Source: Mycobacterium sp.
Lineage (GTDB): Bacteria; Actinomycetota; Actinomycetes; Mycobacteriales; Mycobacteriaceae
Length of the DNA stretch: 64,000 nt
Direction of reading: 5' to 3'
Assembly (NCBI GenBank): GCA_016197405.1
Contig: JACPVR010000026.1
Span: forward strand, 1 to 64,000
Shown here: positions 37,223-47,571 of the stretch, in pieces
Position numbering within the stretch: position 1 is the first letter of the stretch
Layout of the letters: each line of letters begins with the position of its first letter
Notes under the pieces: model-generated
The model's database searches: none
What the model was told of the DNA's origin: nothing
The model's input: only the letters and a program-made list of their open reading frames with translations
Translations under genes and position numbers: made by a program

Positions 37223-37358
37223 GTTCAACTCCTGACGATCGCAACGCCCTGATGGCGCCAACGTTGCGTCGGTATGCCCGTTATTGTCGGCTTCTACTCG
37301 CCGAAGGGCTTTCGGTGTCTACCACGTGCTCGAAAAGCCTCGCGCGCAGCGACATTGA

Positions 37359-38618
37359 TCACTTCGGTGATCGCCAGGCGTGAGTGGACGCTCTTGCCGG
37401 GGCGAGGCGGATGAGCTGGGTGACGTGTCGGGGTGTCAGTTCTTCCAGACAGCTGACGCCGAGCAGTCGCATGGTCCTGGCCACCTGCTCGGACAGGATG
37501 GCGATGGTGCGGTCGACCCCGGCCTCACCGCCTGCCATCAGGCCGTAGAGGTAGGCGCGACCGATCAGGGTGAAGCGCGCCCCGAGTGCTATCGCGGCGA
37601 CGATATCGGCACCGGACATGATCCCGGTGTCCAGCAGGATCTCGGTGTCCTTGCCGACCTCCGCGACGACATCGGGCAGCAGGTGGAACGGGACCGGAGC
37701 ACGGTCCAGCTGACGTCCACCGTGATTGGACAGCACGATGCCGTCGACACCGAGATCGACGACCCTGCGAGCGTCGGCCAGCGTCTGGATGCCCTTGACG
37801 ACCACCTTGCCGGGCCACTGAGACGCGATCCAGGTCAGGTCTTCGAATGTGACCGTCGGATCGAACATGGTGTCGAGCAGTTCGGCGACGGTTCCCGACC
37901 AGCGGTCCAGTGACGCGAACGCCAATGGTTCGGTGGTCAGGAAATCGATCCACCACTGCGGACGCGGTAGCGCGTCGAGCACCGTTCTCAACGTCAGCGC
38001 CGGCGGTATCGACATGCCGTTACGTTTGTCCCGCAACCGGGCCCCGGCCACAGGAACGTCGACCGTCACCAGCAGCGTGTCGAACCCCGCTGCGGCGGCC
38101 CGATCGACAAGTGCCATCGAGCGGTCGCGGTCCTTCCACATGTAGAGCTGGAACCAGTTGCGTCCCCGTGGGTTGGCCAGCGCGACATCCTCGATCGACG
38201 CCGTGCCCATGGTGGACAGCGAGAACGGAATGCCGGCCCGGCCCGCGGCGTGCGCGCCGGCGATCTCGCCCTCGGTCTGCATCATCCGGGTGAATCCGGT
38301 GGGCGCGATCCCGAAAGGCTGGGCGACCGGCCCGCCGAGAACCTCCCAGCCGGTGTCGACCGTCGACACGTCGCGCAGGATCGCGGGCTGGAATTCGATG
38401 TCGGAGAACGCTTGTCGAGCCCGGGCGATGGACAGTTCGGCCTCGGCCGAACCGTCGGTGTAATCGAAGGCGGCCTTCGGGGTGCGTCGTTTGGCGATGC
38501 GACGCAGGTCGTCGATGGTGAGCGCATTTTCCAGCCGCCGTGTCTTCGCGTTGAGCTGCGGCTTCTTGAACTGCATCAGAGGCGCCAGGTCGGCGACCTT
38601 CGGCCTTCGGCGTTTCAT
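37359..38618 (-). CDS. lldD: FMN-dependent alpha-hydroxy-acid oxidase / L-lactate dehydrogenase
   Basis: [84 protein letters not shown]. Confidence 0.93.
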   Translation of the reverse strand: MKRRRPKVADLAPLMQFKKPQLNAKTRRLENALTIDDLRRIAKRRTPKAAFDYTDGSAEAELSIARARQAFSDIEFQPAILRDVSTVDTGWEVLGGPVAQPFGIAPTGFTRMMQTEGEIAGAHAAGRAGIPFSLSTMGTASIEDVALANPRGRNWFQLYMWKDRDRSMALVDRAAAAGFDTLLVTVDVPVAGARLRDKRNGMSIPPALTLRTVLDALPRPQWWIDFLTTEPLAFASLDRWSGTVAELLDTMFDPTVTFEDLTWIASQWPGKVVVKGIQTLADARRVVDLGVDGIVLSNHGGRQLDRAPVPFHLLPDVVAEVGKDTEILLDTGIMSGADIVAAIALGARFTLIGRAYLYGLMAGGEAGVDRTIAILSEQVARTMRLLGVSCLEELTPRHVTQLIRLAPARASTHAWRSPK

Positions 38619-38696
38619 GATCGGACCTTCCTATCCCGGTGGAGCCTACCGATGGACTGTCGGAACGTGATCGCGATGGTGAACGAAGGGGCGTGG

Positions 38697-38740
38697 TTTA
38701 GTTATATGATGCATAATGATTGTTGTGACTACAACTAATT
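38697..38740. promoter_or_regulatory. Nested inverted repeats, candidate MarR operator
   Basis: TTTAGTTATATGATGCATAATGATTGTTGTGACTACAACTAATT: outer TTAGTT..AACTAA, inner GTTGT-GACT-ACAAC. Confidence 0.5.
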
Positions 38741-39447
38741 CTGGCGAGTCCCCAGGTCAGGGCGGGCGGGTTCTGCTGATCGGCGCGTCCCGCGGTTTGG
38801 GTCTCGCGCTGGCCGAACAATGGGCCCGCGGCGGTTGGCAGGTCGTGGCCACCGTCCGGGGTCCGGGACGGACACCACTGCACGACACGGCCGAGGTGTC
38901 GGGAGGGCGTATCGAGATCGAACATGTCGACGTGGTCGAGCCCGGGCAGGTCGTAGCGCTGCGCGAGCGGCTGGCTGGCAGGCGTTTTGATCTGCTTTTC
39001 GTCAATGCCGGTGTCACGAATCAGCCGGAGGGCACGGTCGCGGAGACCTCGACCGAGGAGTTCGTCCGCGTCATGGTTACCAATGCACTCAGTCCGCTGC
39101 GCGTCATCGAATCGCTGCAGGATCTCGTCGAACCGGCCGGCACCATCGGTGTGATGTCATCCGGGCAGGGCAGCGTGGCCAACAACGACAATGGTGGACA
39201 CGAGGTCTACCGCGGCAGCAAGGCCGCTCTCAACACGTTCATGCGCAGCTACGCCGCGCGGCACCGGGGTGAGGCCCGGACCCTGGTGCTGATGGCACCC
39301 GGCTGGGTGCGCACCGAACTCGGTGGCGACGACGCCCGGCTCGGCGTCGAGGACAGCATCCCCAATGTCGTCAAGACACTCGACGCGCTGCGGGGCAGCC
39401 CCGGTCTGCACTACGTCGACTACCTCGGAAGGACCGTCCCGTGGTGA
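38716..39447 (+). CDS. SDR family oxidoreductase
   Basis: VLLIGASRGLGLALAEQWARGGWQVVATVRG..LLFVNAGVTN..YRGSKAALNTFMR. Confidence 0.92.
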   Translation: MIVVTTTNSGESPGQGGRVLLIGASRGLGLALAEQWARGGWQVVATVRGPGRTPLHDTAEVSGGRIEIEHVDVVEPGQVVALRERLAGRRFDLLFVNAGVTNQPEGTVAETSTEEFVRVMVTNALSPLRVIESLQDLVEPAGTIGVMSSGQGSVANNDNGGHEVYRGSKAALNTFMRSYAARHRGEARTLVLMAPGWVRTELGGDDARLGVEDSIPNVVKTLDALRGSPGLHYVDYLGRTVPW

Positions 39448-39887
39448 GGTCGTCGTCAGGGCACGACGACTCCATGCGCCGCGCCTGGGCCCTCATGTAC
39501 CAGTTCGTCGAATCGCATAACCGCCGAGGCGAACTCGCCGAGGCACTCGGATTTCGTCTGGGCGGCGGTCGCGGAAAAATCCTCTTCCAGCTGCGCGACG
39601 GGCCGCTGACCCTGGGCCAACTCGCCGCCGCGCACGGTATGGACGCCCCCTATGTCACGCTGATCGTCGACAAGCTGGAATCGCACGGTCTGGTCGAACG
39701 CCGCCCGCACCCAGATGACAAGCGCCGCAAGCTCGTCGCGCTCACTGCGGCCGGACGCCGTGCCGTCGCCACCGCCGACGCGATCCTGTTCCGCCCACCC
39801 GCCGCAATTGGTAACCTTTCGCCCGAGGAGCGTGATCAACTCACCGGACTTCTCACGCGTCTCACCGACGCGACCGGGACCGGGTGA
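39441..39887 (+). CDS. MarR family transcriptional regulator
   Basis: LTLGQLAAAHGMDAPYVTLIVDKLESHGLVERRPHPDDKRRKLVALTAAGR; overlaps end of SDR gene. Confidence 0.92.
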   Translation: MVRSSSGHDDSMRRAWALMYQFVESHNRRGELAEALGFRLGGGRGKILFQLRDGPLTLGQLAAAHGMDAPYVTLIVDKLESHGLVERRPHPDDKRRKLVALTAAGRRAVATADAILFRPPAAIGNLSPEERDQLTGLLTRLTDATGTG

Positions 39888-39921
39888 CCGGTCCACCGCG
39901 GTAGCGTCGCAGAGGAGTGCC

Positions 39922-40596
39922 GTGACGACCTATCTGTTGATTCCCGGGGCGGGCTGCGATCCGATCTACTGGCGCCCGCTGATGGCCGAACTGACCGACC
40001 GCGGACACCGCGGGATAGCCGTCGACCTGCCCTGCGATGACGACTCGGCCGACCTGAACACCTACGTCGAGGTCGTCGCCTCGGCGTATCACGACGACGG
40101 CCAGCGACCTGTCGTGGTGGCGCATTCCTTCGGCGGTTTCACCGGTGCGCTTGCCTGCTCGCGGGTCGACGCGTCGGCGCTGATCTACCTCTCGGCGATG
40201 ATCCCGCGTCCCGGTGAGCGCCCGGCTGACTGGTGGAATGTCACCGGTTGCGCTGCGGCGCAACGTGAAGCTGCGGCGAAGGCCGGATACGACCCCGACG
40301 ATATGACGGCACTGTTCTACAACGGTGTCGAATCAGATTGGGCCACAGGAGAGCTCGAACGCGATCAATCGGAGACCCCGGGGCGCTCCGTCTGGCCGGC
40401 GGACGCGCTTCCACAACTTCCGACCCGATTCATCCTCTTCCGCGACGACCGCTTCTTCCCGGAACCGTTCATGCGCCGGATCGTCGCCGAGCGGCTGGGG
40501 ATCGAGCCGGAGGTCGTACCCGGTGGGCACATGGCGATGCTCTCGCATCCCGGCGTACTCGCCGACCAGCTCGTCGGCCCCGGTCCGCACACCTGA
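39922..40596 (+). CDS. Alpha/beta hydrolase
   Basis: VTTYLLIPGAGCDPIYWRPLMAELTDRGHRGIAVDLPCDDDSADL..VVVAHSFGGFTGAL; GAGGAG upstream of GTG. Confidence 0.9.
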   Translation: MTTYLLIPGAGCDPIYWRPLMAELTDRGHRGIAVDLPCDDDSADLNTYVEVVASAYHDDGQRPVVVAHSFGGFTGALACSRVDASALIYLSAMIPRPGERPADWWNVTGCAAAQREAAAKAGYDPDDMTALFYNGVESDWATGELERDQSETPGRSVWPADALPQLPTRFILFRDDRFFPEPFMRRIVAERLGIEPEVVPGGHMAMLSHPGVLADQLVGPGPHT

Positions 40597-40709
40597 CAGC
40601 AGGCCGGAATCGGCACGCGAAACGCCTGTGTACGCCACATGTGCTGCCTACACTCGTATCCGGACGAGGACTGCCAGATTTCCTCGATGGGGCGCGACAC
40701 GGAGACCGA

Positions 40710-41126
40710 ATGAGACGCTCGACTACCGGCATGGCCGCACTCGCCGTAGCGGCCGGTGCGCTCGCTCTCGCGGTGCCCGCCGCAGCGGACCTGGCTCCCG
40801 GCATATACCGCTACACCAGTGTCATGGCCGATGGCACGACCACCGACGTCATGATGCGAGTGGACAGCTGCGGCCCCGGTTGCATCAGCCTGTTCAACCT
40901 CACGGCGAACACCGACCAGGGACAGGCGCGGGTCGAAGGATCCCAGTACGTCCTGGACCAATTCGTCCCGCAGGGCGCCACGTGTGCCGATGGCCGGCCC
41001 GTCGACGTCGTGGCGCGCTATACGTTCGACCTCGACGGCAGCAACGGGGTGTACACGCTCAACGGTCCCAACCCGTGCGGTGGCGGGCCGGTCGGTTCGA
41101 CGTCTTTCAGCTTCGCACCCGCATAA
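40710..41126 (+). CDS. Secreted hypothetical protein
   Basis: Signal peptide MRRSTTGMAALAVAAGALALAVPAAADLAPGIYRYTS. Confidence 0.8.
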   Translation: MRRSTTGMAALAVAAGALALAVPAAADLAPGIYRYTSVMADGTTTDVMMRVDSCGPGCISLFNLTANTDQGQARVEGSQYVLDQFVPQGATCADGRPVDVVARYTFDLDGSNGVYTLNGPNPCGGGPVGSTSFSFAPA

Positions 41127-41328
41127 GCGCACGCGCCGCCGGACCCACCCCCCGGCGCAGCACCGCACCTGATATCGAGCCCAAGAAGAACCCCACCGCG
41201 AAGGACCGGCTTGCGCGCCGGTTGTTTCGCCGGGCGGCGATGGCGGAGCCCAGGTAACCGCATGCCGAAGCGGTGATGGAGACGGCGACCAGAAGCCAGA
41301 TCACAGCCGTGACTCCGAGCCCGCTCAT
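41107..41328 (-). CDS. Small membrane hypothetical protein
   Basis: MSGLGVTAVIWLLVAVSITASACGYLGSAIAARRNNRRASRSFAVGFFLGSISG. Confidence 0.65.
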   Translation of the reverse strand: MSGLGVTAVIWLLVAVSITASACGYLGSAIAARRNNRRASRSFAVGFFLGSISGAVLRRGVGPAARALMRVRS

Positions 41329-41470
41329 ATCGCATCCTCCCGGCCGTCGTCGTCAACGGCCGCGTGCCGATCCAACCACCGCCGAGGCCCGTTCGGCAGT
41401 CCGAGCCGACGTTCGTGACCAAAGCGCGTTCGAAACGTTAGGGCTGGTCTGCGAACCTTGCCGGCACGCT

Positions 41471-41496
41471 GTTTTCAGTTGACGCCCAGGGGGAAT
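41471..41496 (+). promoter_or_regulatory. SigF-like box GTTT-N16-GGGAAT upstream of HemK2-type methyltransferase
   Basis: GTTT-TCAGTTGACGCCCAGG-GGGAAT. Confidence 0.35.
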
Positions 41497-41544
41497 AGCT
41501 CTTTCGCGACACAATCCCCGTCGCCTCGCTGACGAAGGGCCGTT

Positions 41545-42234
41545 GTGACAATCGCTTTCTCGAATCCGGCTCTGGCCGTTGCCTCCGGTGTGTATCGCCC
41601 GCAGGAGGATTCCCGTCTGCTGGTGGACACCATGAGTGCAACGGGCGTCGCCCGTGGTCAACGGGTTGCCGACTTGTGCACCGGTAGTGGCATTGTGGCC
41701 GTCAACGCCGCTCTTCAGGGAGCCGGCAGTGTCACCGGGTTCGACGTGTCACCAGCGGCGGTTCGATGCGCACGCGCCAATGCCGCCCAGGCCGGGGTGG
41801 GCGTCGAGGTGCACCTGGGATCGTGGGCCCGGGCCATGGAGTTCGGGCCATTCGATGTGGTGCTGAGTAATCCGCCCTATGTCCCGCACGACCCCGCCGT
41901 CGCCGATGCCGACATCCCGCCGGCCTATGGAATGCCGGTCGCCTGGGACGCCGGTCCGGACGGTCGGTCGGTGCTCGACCCGTTGTGCGAGATCGCCGGT
42001 GATCTGCTGGCAGACCGCGGCACGCTGATGGTGGTGCACTCCGAGTTCGCCCGGCTCGATCGGACGGTGGATATGCTCCGGCGTGCCGGCTTGAACGCCG
42101 AAATCGTTGCCGAACAGTGGGTTCCATTCGGACCGGTGCTAGCGGCGCGGGCGGCGTGGCTCGAACGCATCGGCCTGCTCGAACCGGGCCGCCGAACCGA
42201 GCGGCTCGGCGTGGTCAGGGCGCAGAAGACATGA
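41545..42234 (+). CDS. HemK2/MTQ2-type class I SAM-dependent methyltransferase
   Basis: VADLCTGSGIVAVNAAL, VLSNPPYVPHDP (NPPY motif), GPDGRSVLDPL. Confidence 0.88.
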   Translation: MTIAFSNPALAVASGVYRPQEDSRLLVDTMSATGVARGQRVADLCTGSGIVAVNAALQGAGSVTGFDVSPAAVRCARANAAQAGVGVEVHLGSWARAMEFGPFDVVLSNPPYVPHDPAVADADIPPAYGMPVAWDAGPDGRSVLDPLCEIAGDLLADRGTLMVVHSEFARLDRTVDMLRRAGLNAEIVAEQWVPFGPVLAARAAWLERIGLLEPGRRTERLGVVRAQKT

Positions 42235-42440
42235 GCGCGGCGCAGGCGCGTCTGGTGCAGGTGGTTCCCGGTGGGCCGGTCATCGTCGAAGGCCCGGTAC
42301 GCATCGAGATGCCCGACGGTACGACGGTCGAGTCGGACCGTTTCATGGTCGCGATCTGCGCATGCCGGCGCAGCAAGACATTTCCGTTGTGCGACACCAG
42401 TCACCGGCGTCGCGAACGCACCACCGACAGTTCAGACTAG
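42231..42440 (+). CDS. CDGSH-type iron-sulfur domain protein
   Basis: FMVAICACRRSKTFPLCDTSHRRR matches CxC-x-S-x3-P-x-C-D-x2-H; ATGA overlap with methyltransferase. Confidence 0.9.
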   Translation: MSAAQARLVQVVPGGPVIVEGPVRIEMPDGTTVESDRFMVAICACRRSKTFPLCDTSHRRRERTTDSSD

Positions 42441-43451
42441 CGGCCGGTCCAGCGAGGACCTGCCGGCCTTCCAGCAGCCCATCAGGTGATCGGCCAGCAG
42501 GTCTTCGACCACGCCGAACGCCCGGATCCCGAAAACGACATCGGTGTCGAGCGCCGGCTCGCGAGCCACCATGTCGGCGACGACGCCGGTGCGCACCACC
42601 TGCTCGTGTACCGCATCGGCCTCGACATGCTCGTCGTAGAACGCAATACAGGCCGCAGGTGCCTGCAGCCGTCGTAGCGCCTGGGCCATCCGGCGCGACC
42701 CGGGTGGTGAGGTGATCTCGGTTGCCGCGAAATGGCCTACCGCCGCGCCGCGCAGGTCCCGATGTAGTCCGAACAACGACATCAGGTTCACCACCATGAG
42801 TGATTCGGCGGGAACGTGCTCAAGGTAGCCGAGATAGGACGACCGGAGACCGCAGGCGTCGAGCAGATCGGCGAACAACTGCTGGTGTAAGCGGTGGCCG
42901 CGGCCACCGCCGTACTCGTCGAACTCCACCGCCACGAAGGAGGCCTTGGCCTGCCCGATCAGCCGGGGGATGGCGAATGCGTGCGGATCGCCTTCTTTGA
43001 GGTGATAGATGGACCGGTGCACGAAGTACTCGAGCATCTGCTCCCAGGTGCCGGCGTCGCGTAGGTGGTAAGAGGGCCCCTCGCCGGTGACGGGCTCCCG
43101 GGAAAGCCGGTCCATTTCGTCGGCGGCGGTGGTGCCGGGGTCGATCGTGCCCACCATCCGGCGTATCTCGCTCAAGAACACGTCCTCGAGGCGGCCCCGC
43201 AGGTGCAGCAGACCCGGATCCCACTCCCATCGCGAATCCACCCCGGCGAAACCGCGGTAGTGCAGCTCGTAGCACACATAGAGAGCGAGCTGAAAGTCCA
43301 GTCCCAGCGGATCGGCCTCGGCCAGCGGCACCTCGATGCGGCGCAGATGTTGACGGGCCGCACGCTGCCCGAGCACTTCCAGCACCGCCGACGTCAGAGG
43401 TCCGCGGGCATTGGGGAGACGCGGCTCGACGCCCGCGAAAGCGATAGTCAC
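42432..43451 (-). CDS. Iron-containing redox enzyme family (heme-oxygenase-like diiron fold)
   Basis: ALYVCYELHYRGFAGVDSRWEWDPGLL..EQMLEYFVHRSIYHLKEGDPHAFAIPRL..FVAVEFDEYGGGRGHRLHQQLF..FYDEHVEADAVHEQ. Confidence 0.85.
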   Translation of the reverse strand: MTIAFAGVEPRLPNARGPLTSAVLEVLGQRAARQHLRRIEVPLAEADPLGLDFQLALYVCYELHYRGFAGVDSRWEWDPGLLHLRGRLEDVFLSEIRRMVGTIDPGTTAADEMDRLSREPVTGEGPSYHLRDAGTWEQMLEYFVHRSIYHLKEGDPHAFAIPRLIGQAKASFVAVEFDEYGGGRGHRLHQQLFADLLDACGLRSSYLGYLEHVPAESLMVVNLMSLFGLHRDLRGAAVGHFAATEITSPPGSRRMAQALRRLQAPAACIAFYDEHVEADAVHEQVVRTGVVADMVAREPALDTDVVFGIRAFGVVEDLLADHLMGCWKAGRSSLDRPLV

Positions 43452-43461
43452 GCTGCTAGCT

Positions 43462-43487
43462 ATACCCATCTCGGGGCGGACCAATCC
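43462..43487 (-). promoter_or_regulatory. SigF-like box GGATT-N15-GGGTAT upstream of diiron enzyme gene
   Basis: GGATT-GGTCCGCCCCGAGAT-GGGTAT, ~10 nt before the start codon (near-leaderless). Confidence 0.4.
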
Positions 43488-43525
43488 CACCTGGCCTGTG
43501 GCGCAGACCATTTGCGCGCAGGGGA

Positions 43526-43726
43526 TCAGACCGAGAGTTGATCACCGGTCTCGACTGACGGCTGCCGCGCCGCGACGGCAACGCGCCTGCGCCGCCGGAT
43601 CAACAACACCGCAGCGGTGACCGACAGCAGTCCCACTCCGACCACGGCGGGCCAGAAGACGGCTTGAGCCAAGACAATCCGGCGCTGCACGGTCGCGACC
43701 CGCGATACCGTCGTCCGTGCCGACAT
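43526..43726 (-). CDS. Small single-TM hypothetical protein
   Basis: MSARTTVSRVATVQRRIVLAQAVFWPAVVGVGLLSVTAAVLLIRRRRRVAVAARQPSVETGDQLSV. Confidence 0.55.
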   Translation of the reverse strand: MSARTTVSRVATVQRRIVLAQAVFWPAVVGVGLLSVTAAVLLIRRRRRVAVAARQPSVETGDQLSV

Positions 43727-43840
43727 GTCGAACTCCAATCCGTTGCGGCGAGCTGCCGCTGCGGGCGTACCCGACGGGCCGGAATCCAAACGCCAAGCGG
43801 GGGAGTTTGGTGCATCGGGTCACCGGGGTAAGCGCCGTGG

Positions 43841-44761
43841 ATGGTCAAAGCATTCGGATACCGCAGCAATGGCGGAGTGGAAGTCCAGGAATTTCTCGAT
43901 CTCGACATGCCCAGTCCGATGGCCGGTGAGTTGCTCGTCGAAGTCCGAACCGCCGGGGTCAACCCCGTCGATTGGAAGATCCGGTCGGGTCTGTACGGGC
44001 GCGACGGCGACAACAGCTTTCCCGCGGTCCTGGGGTCCGAGGTCTCCGGGGTGGTACGCGAGGTCGGCAAGGATGTCGAAGGGTTCGCGGTCAACGACGA
44101 GGTCTTCGGAAGTGTCGCCCCAGGGTCCGGCGGCTACGCGCAGTACACCCTGCTCACCGCGAACGCTGCAGCCGCCAAACCGCCGCAGGTCTCTTTCAAC
44201 GATGCCGCCACCCTGCCGGTGGCCGCCGCTACCGCTTATGACGGCGTCACCCAGCTCGGCCTGAAGGAGGGCCAAACCCTGCTGATCAACGGCATCAGCG
44301 GTGGGGTCGGGGTGGCCGCCGCGCAGCTGGCCCGCGATGTCAACATCAACGTCATCGGCACCGCGGCCGAGGACAAGCGCGAACTGGTGGAGTCCCTGGG
44401 CGCCACGTTGGTGCCCTACGGTGACGGGGTGGCCGACCGGATCCGGCAGTTGCTGCCCGACGGCGTCGACGCCATCTTCGATCTCGCCGGCGGTGACGGA
44501 CTGCGGGCCGTGGTCGAACTGCTCGCCGACCGTGACAAGCTCATCAGCGCCGGGGACCCGTCGGTGGCCGAGCTCGGCGGACACATGATCAAACGCGACC
44601 GCACCTATCGCGTCATGGAAATCGTGGCCCGACTGGTGGCGGACGGAAAGCTCGATCCGCACGTCGAGGACATCCGGCCCCTCGACGAGGCGGCTGAGGC
44701 GATCGCCGCGGTGGAAGCGGGACACGCCCGGGGCAAGGTCGTCATCGAAGTCAGTGCCTAG
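43841..44761 (+). CDS. NADP-dependent quinone-oxidoreductase-like protein
   Basis: AGVNPVDWKIRSGLYG..LGSEVSGVVREVGKDV..INGISGGVGVAAAQLARD; NADPH binding. Confidence 0.92.
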   Translation: MVKAFGYRSNGGVEVQEFLDLDMPSPMAGELLVEVRTAGVNPVDWKIRSGLYGRDGDNSFPAVLGSEVSGVVREVGKDVEGFAVNDEVFGSVAPGSGGYAQYTLLTANAAAAKPPQVSFNDAATLPVAAATAYDGVTQLGLKEGQTLLINGISGGVGVAAAQLARDVNINVIGTAAEDKRELVESLGATLVPYGDGVADRIRQLLPDGVDAIFDLAGGDGLRAVVELLADRDKLISAGDPSVAELGGHMIKRDRTYRVMEIVARLVADGKLDPHVEDIRPLDEAAEAIAAVEAGHARGKVVIEVSA

Positions 44762-44865
44762 GCTCTGACCTGGGCGAAACCCTGCCCGCCGATGCCCTGG
44801 TAAGCGATCTCTCAGCGGGCAGGGCAAGGTTGTGGGTAAGCGCGTGATGACCTGAGAGGTGATGT

Positions 44866-47106
44866 ATGTCGGAGTTGGAGGAGATCGGCGACGGGCAGGC
44901 TCCCGAGCCGGTCGAACCCACGTACGCCGAGCATCTCCACCCAGCTCGTCCGCGAACGCTGCGCTTCCGGCCCAGGGTGAAGGCCCCGTTCATCCGGCGG
45001 TCGGTCACCCAGGACGGGCCGGCGAACGGGAGCAACCCGGCATACGTGGAGTGGTTGCGCGCCCAATCGATGCTCGCCGACGCCAACGAGATCAGCCAGC
45101 AGTTCTCCGGCCAGGGCTCGATGTGGCAGAACCCGTTCGCGACGCCCAACCCGCGCGCCGCGGTCGACACCGCTTCGGTGTGGTTCACCGCCTATCCGCT
45201 GTCGCTCATCACCGGACCGGATGAGTCGTTCCTCAAGGCCATGGCCAGCGAGGAAATGTGGCAGGCCTTCGCCGAGATCGGCATCGAGGGTGTCCACACC
45301 GGCCCGGTGAAGCGCGCCGGCGGTATATCGGGATGGCAGTACACACCCAGTGTCGACGGGCACTTCGACCGGATCAGCACCGAGATCGATCCCGCGTTCG
45401 GCACCGAGGACGAATTCCGACAGATGTGTGCGACGGCGGGTTGGTACGGCGGCACCATCATCGACGACATCGTCCCCGGCCACACCGGGAAGGGCGCCGA
45501 CTTCCGGCTCGCCGAAATGAAATACGCCGATTACCCCGGTATCTATCACATGGTCGAGATCGATCCCCGGGACTGGCACGAGCTCCCGGAAGTGCCCGCG
45601 GGGATGGACTCGGTCAACATCGACGCCGCCACCGAAGAATGGCTCGACAAGGCCGGCTACATCATCGGTCGACTACAGCGCGTCATCTTCTACGCCGAGG
45701 GCGTCAAGGAGACGAACTGGAGCGTGACGCGCCCGGTCGCCGGTGTCGACGGAGTGTCGCGGCGCTGGGTCTATCTGCACTACTTCAAGGACGGTCAGCC
45801 GTCGATCAACTGGCTGGATCCGTCCTTCGCCGGCATGCGGATGGTGATCGGCGACGCGCTGCATTCACTGACCGATCTGGGCACCGGTGCGCTGCGGCTG
45901 GACGCCAACGGCTTCCTCGGTGTGGAAAAGGCTGCTGCGGAGGGTAATTCGGCGTGGTCGGAGGGTCACCCGTTGTCGGAGGCCGCCAATCATCTGATCG
46001 CCAGCATGGTGCGCAAAGTCGGTGGCTTCACCTTCCAGGAGCTCAACCTGACCATCGACGACATCCGCCAGATAGGTGACGCGGGTGCCGATCTGTCCTA
46101 CGACTTCATCAACCGGCCCGCCTACCACCATGCGCTGGCCACCGGTGACACCGAATTCCTGCGGCTGACCTTGCGCACCACCCGTGAGCTCGGCGTCGAC
46201 CCGGCGTCACTGGTACACGCACTGCAGAACCATGACGAGCTGACCTATGAACTCTTGCACTGGCAGTCCGGGCACCGCGACGACATCTTCACCTACAAGG
46301 GCGGCGAAGTCACCGGCGAGGAGATCGGTGACAGTGTCCGCCAGGATCTCACCGAACATCTGACCGGACCCGGCGCCCCGTACAACAAGGTCTTCACGAC
46401 GAACGGAATCGCCTGCACCACAGCGACAGTGGTCACGGCTGCGTTGGGCATCGAGAATCTCGACGATATCGAGGATGTCGACCTGGTTCGCCGCGCGCAT
46501 CTGCTGCTGGCGATGTTCAACGCGTTGCAACCGGGGGTGTTCGCGCTGTCCGGATGGGACCTGTGCGGCATGCTCACCCTGCCGGTGACCGATGTCGCCG
46601 AACTGGTCGCGGGTGGTGACACGCGCTGGATCAACCGTGCCGCACACGACCTCATGGGCGCCAATCCGAACGCGTCACGATCTGCTGCCGGAATGCCGCG
46701 CGGCCGAAGCCTTTACGGATCGATCCCCGAACAGCTGGCCGACGAGACGAGCTTCGTGCGGCAGCTGCAGGCCATCCTCAAAGTGCGCTCGCATTTCGGT
46801 GTCGCGACCAGCCGGCAGCTCGACACCCCCGAGGTCTCGCATCGCGGCATGCTCGTGATGGTGCATCAGCTCGACGAGCCCGACCGTCTGCAGCTCACGG
46901 TGCTCAACTTCGCCAACGAGCACATCGCGGGGACGGTGCGATCCGAGTTCCTGCCGCCGGGTGCGCACGTATCGGACATGTTCACCGGCCACCCGCTGGC
47001 CACGATCGATGATCTGCACAGCTTCGCCGTCGACATGCCGCCGTTGCACGGCATGTCCTTGTTGGTGGAAGTGCACGTCGACGCCGGAGAGTCCGACGCA
47101 CAGTAG
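44866..47106 (+). CDS. GH13 alpha-amylase/trehalose-synthase-like enzyme
   Basis: Conserved GH13 regions: [49 protein letters not shown]. Confidence 0.78.
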   Translation: MSELEEIGDGQAPEPVEPTYAEHLHPARPRTLRFRPRVKAPFIRRSVTQDGPANGSNPAYVEWLRAQSMLADANEISQQFSGQGSMWQNPFATPNPRAAVDTASVWFTAYPLSLITGPDESFLKAMASEEMWQAFAEIGIEGVHTGPVKRAGGISGWQYTPSVDGHFDRISTEIDPAFGTEDEFRQMCATAGWYGGTIIDDIVPGHTGKGADFRLAEMKYADYPGIYHMVEIDPRDWHELPEVPAGMDSVNIDAATEEWLDKAGYIIGRLQRVIFYAEGVKETNWSVTRPVAGVDGVSRRWVYLHYFKDGQPSINWLDPSFAGMRMVIGDALHSLTDLGTGALRLDANGFLGVEKAAAEGNSAWSEGHPLSEAANHLIASMVRKVGGFTFQELNLTIDDIRQIGDAGADLSYDFINRPAYHHALATGDTEFLRLTLRTTRELGVDPASLVHALQNHDELTYELLHWQSGHRDDIFTYKGGEVTGEEIGDSVRQDLTEHLTGPGAPYNKVFTTNGIACTTATVVTAALGIENLDDIEDVDLVRRAHLLLAMFNALQPGVFALSGWDLCGMLTLPVTDVAELVAGGDTRWINRAAHDLMGANPNASRSAAGMPRGRSLYGSIPEQLADETSFVRQLQAILKVRSHFGVATSRQLDTPEVSHRGMLVMVHQLDEPDRLQLTVLNFANEHIAGTVRSEFLPPGAHVSDMFTGHPLATIDDLHSFAVDMPPLHGMSLLVEVHVDAGESDAQ

Positions 47107-47112
47107 GCCTGA

Positions 47113-47571
47113 TCACCGGCCGTGATCGGCCCAGATCCGTGCCGTGTCCGAAGTCACCGAACGGTCGTGGATCCGCTGGAAGTTACGGCCACCGCGGGCG
47201 AACGTCGCGATCACCGCGTTCGGAGCTTTGTGCTCGACGACCGGAGATCTCGACCATCGGCACGGACGGATGTGAACCAGGTCTACGTCGGCAGCAGCTG
47301 AACTCGCGTCATATTTCCACGGGCCGGTGATCTGACCGAGCCAGAAGAGACCATCGGCATCCCGGGTCCAAACGAATGACCCGGCCGGCACGTCGGCGAA
47401 TCGAGCAATGCGGCGGGTGAGCCGGGAATCGTGCTGACGACCGGCGAGTCTCATCGCGTCGTCCAGGTTCTGCGGCGGTGGACTCAACGCACCGCCGAAA
47501 CCACAGGTCTGTTGTGCCAGCGCACGGGCGATGGCGAGGTTGTGGTCGATGTCATCGCGCCGCGACCGCAT
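47113..47571 (-). CDS. Hypothetical protein with PUA/EVE-like motif
   Basis: GSFVWTRDADGLFWLGQITGPWKYDASSAAADVDLVHIRPCRW; start MRSRRDDIDHNLAIARALAQQTCGFGGALSPPP (or 47622). Confidence 0.6.
   Translation of the reverse strand: MRSRRDDIDHNLAIARALAQQTCGFGGALSPPPQNLDDAMRLAGRQHDSRLTRRIARFADVPAGSFVWTRDADGLFWLGQITGPWKYDASSAAADVDLVHIRPCRWSRSPVVEHKAPNAVIATFARGGRNFQRIHDRSVTSDTARIWADHGR

Noticed and set aside
37357-37372. GATCAC-TTCG-GTGATC hairpin at the lldD stop
   Set aside because: Only a 6-bp stem, overlaps the stop codon, no T-tract; too weak to call a terminator
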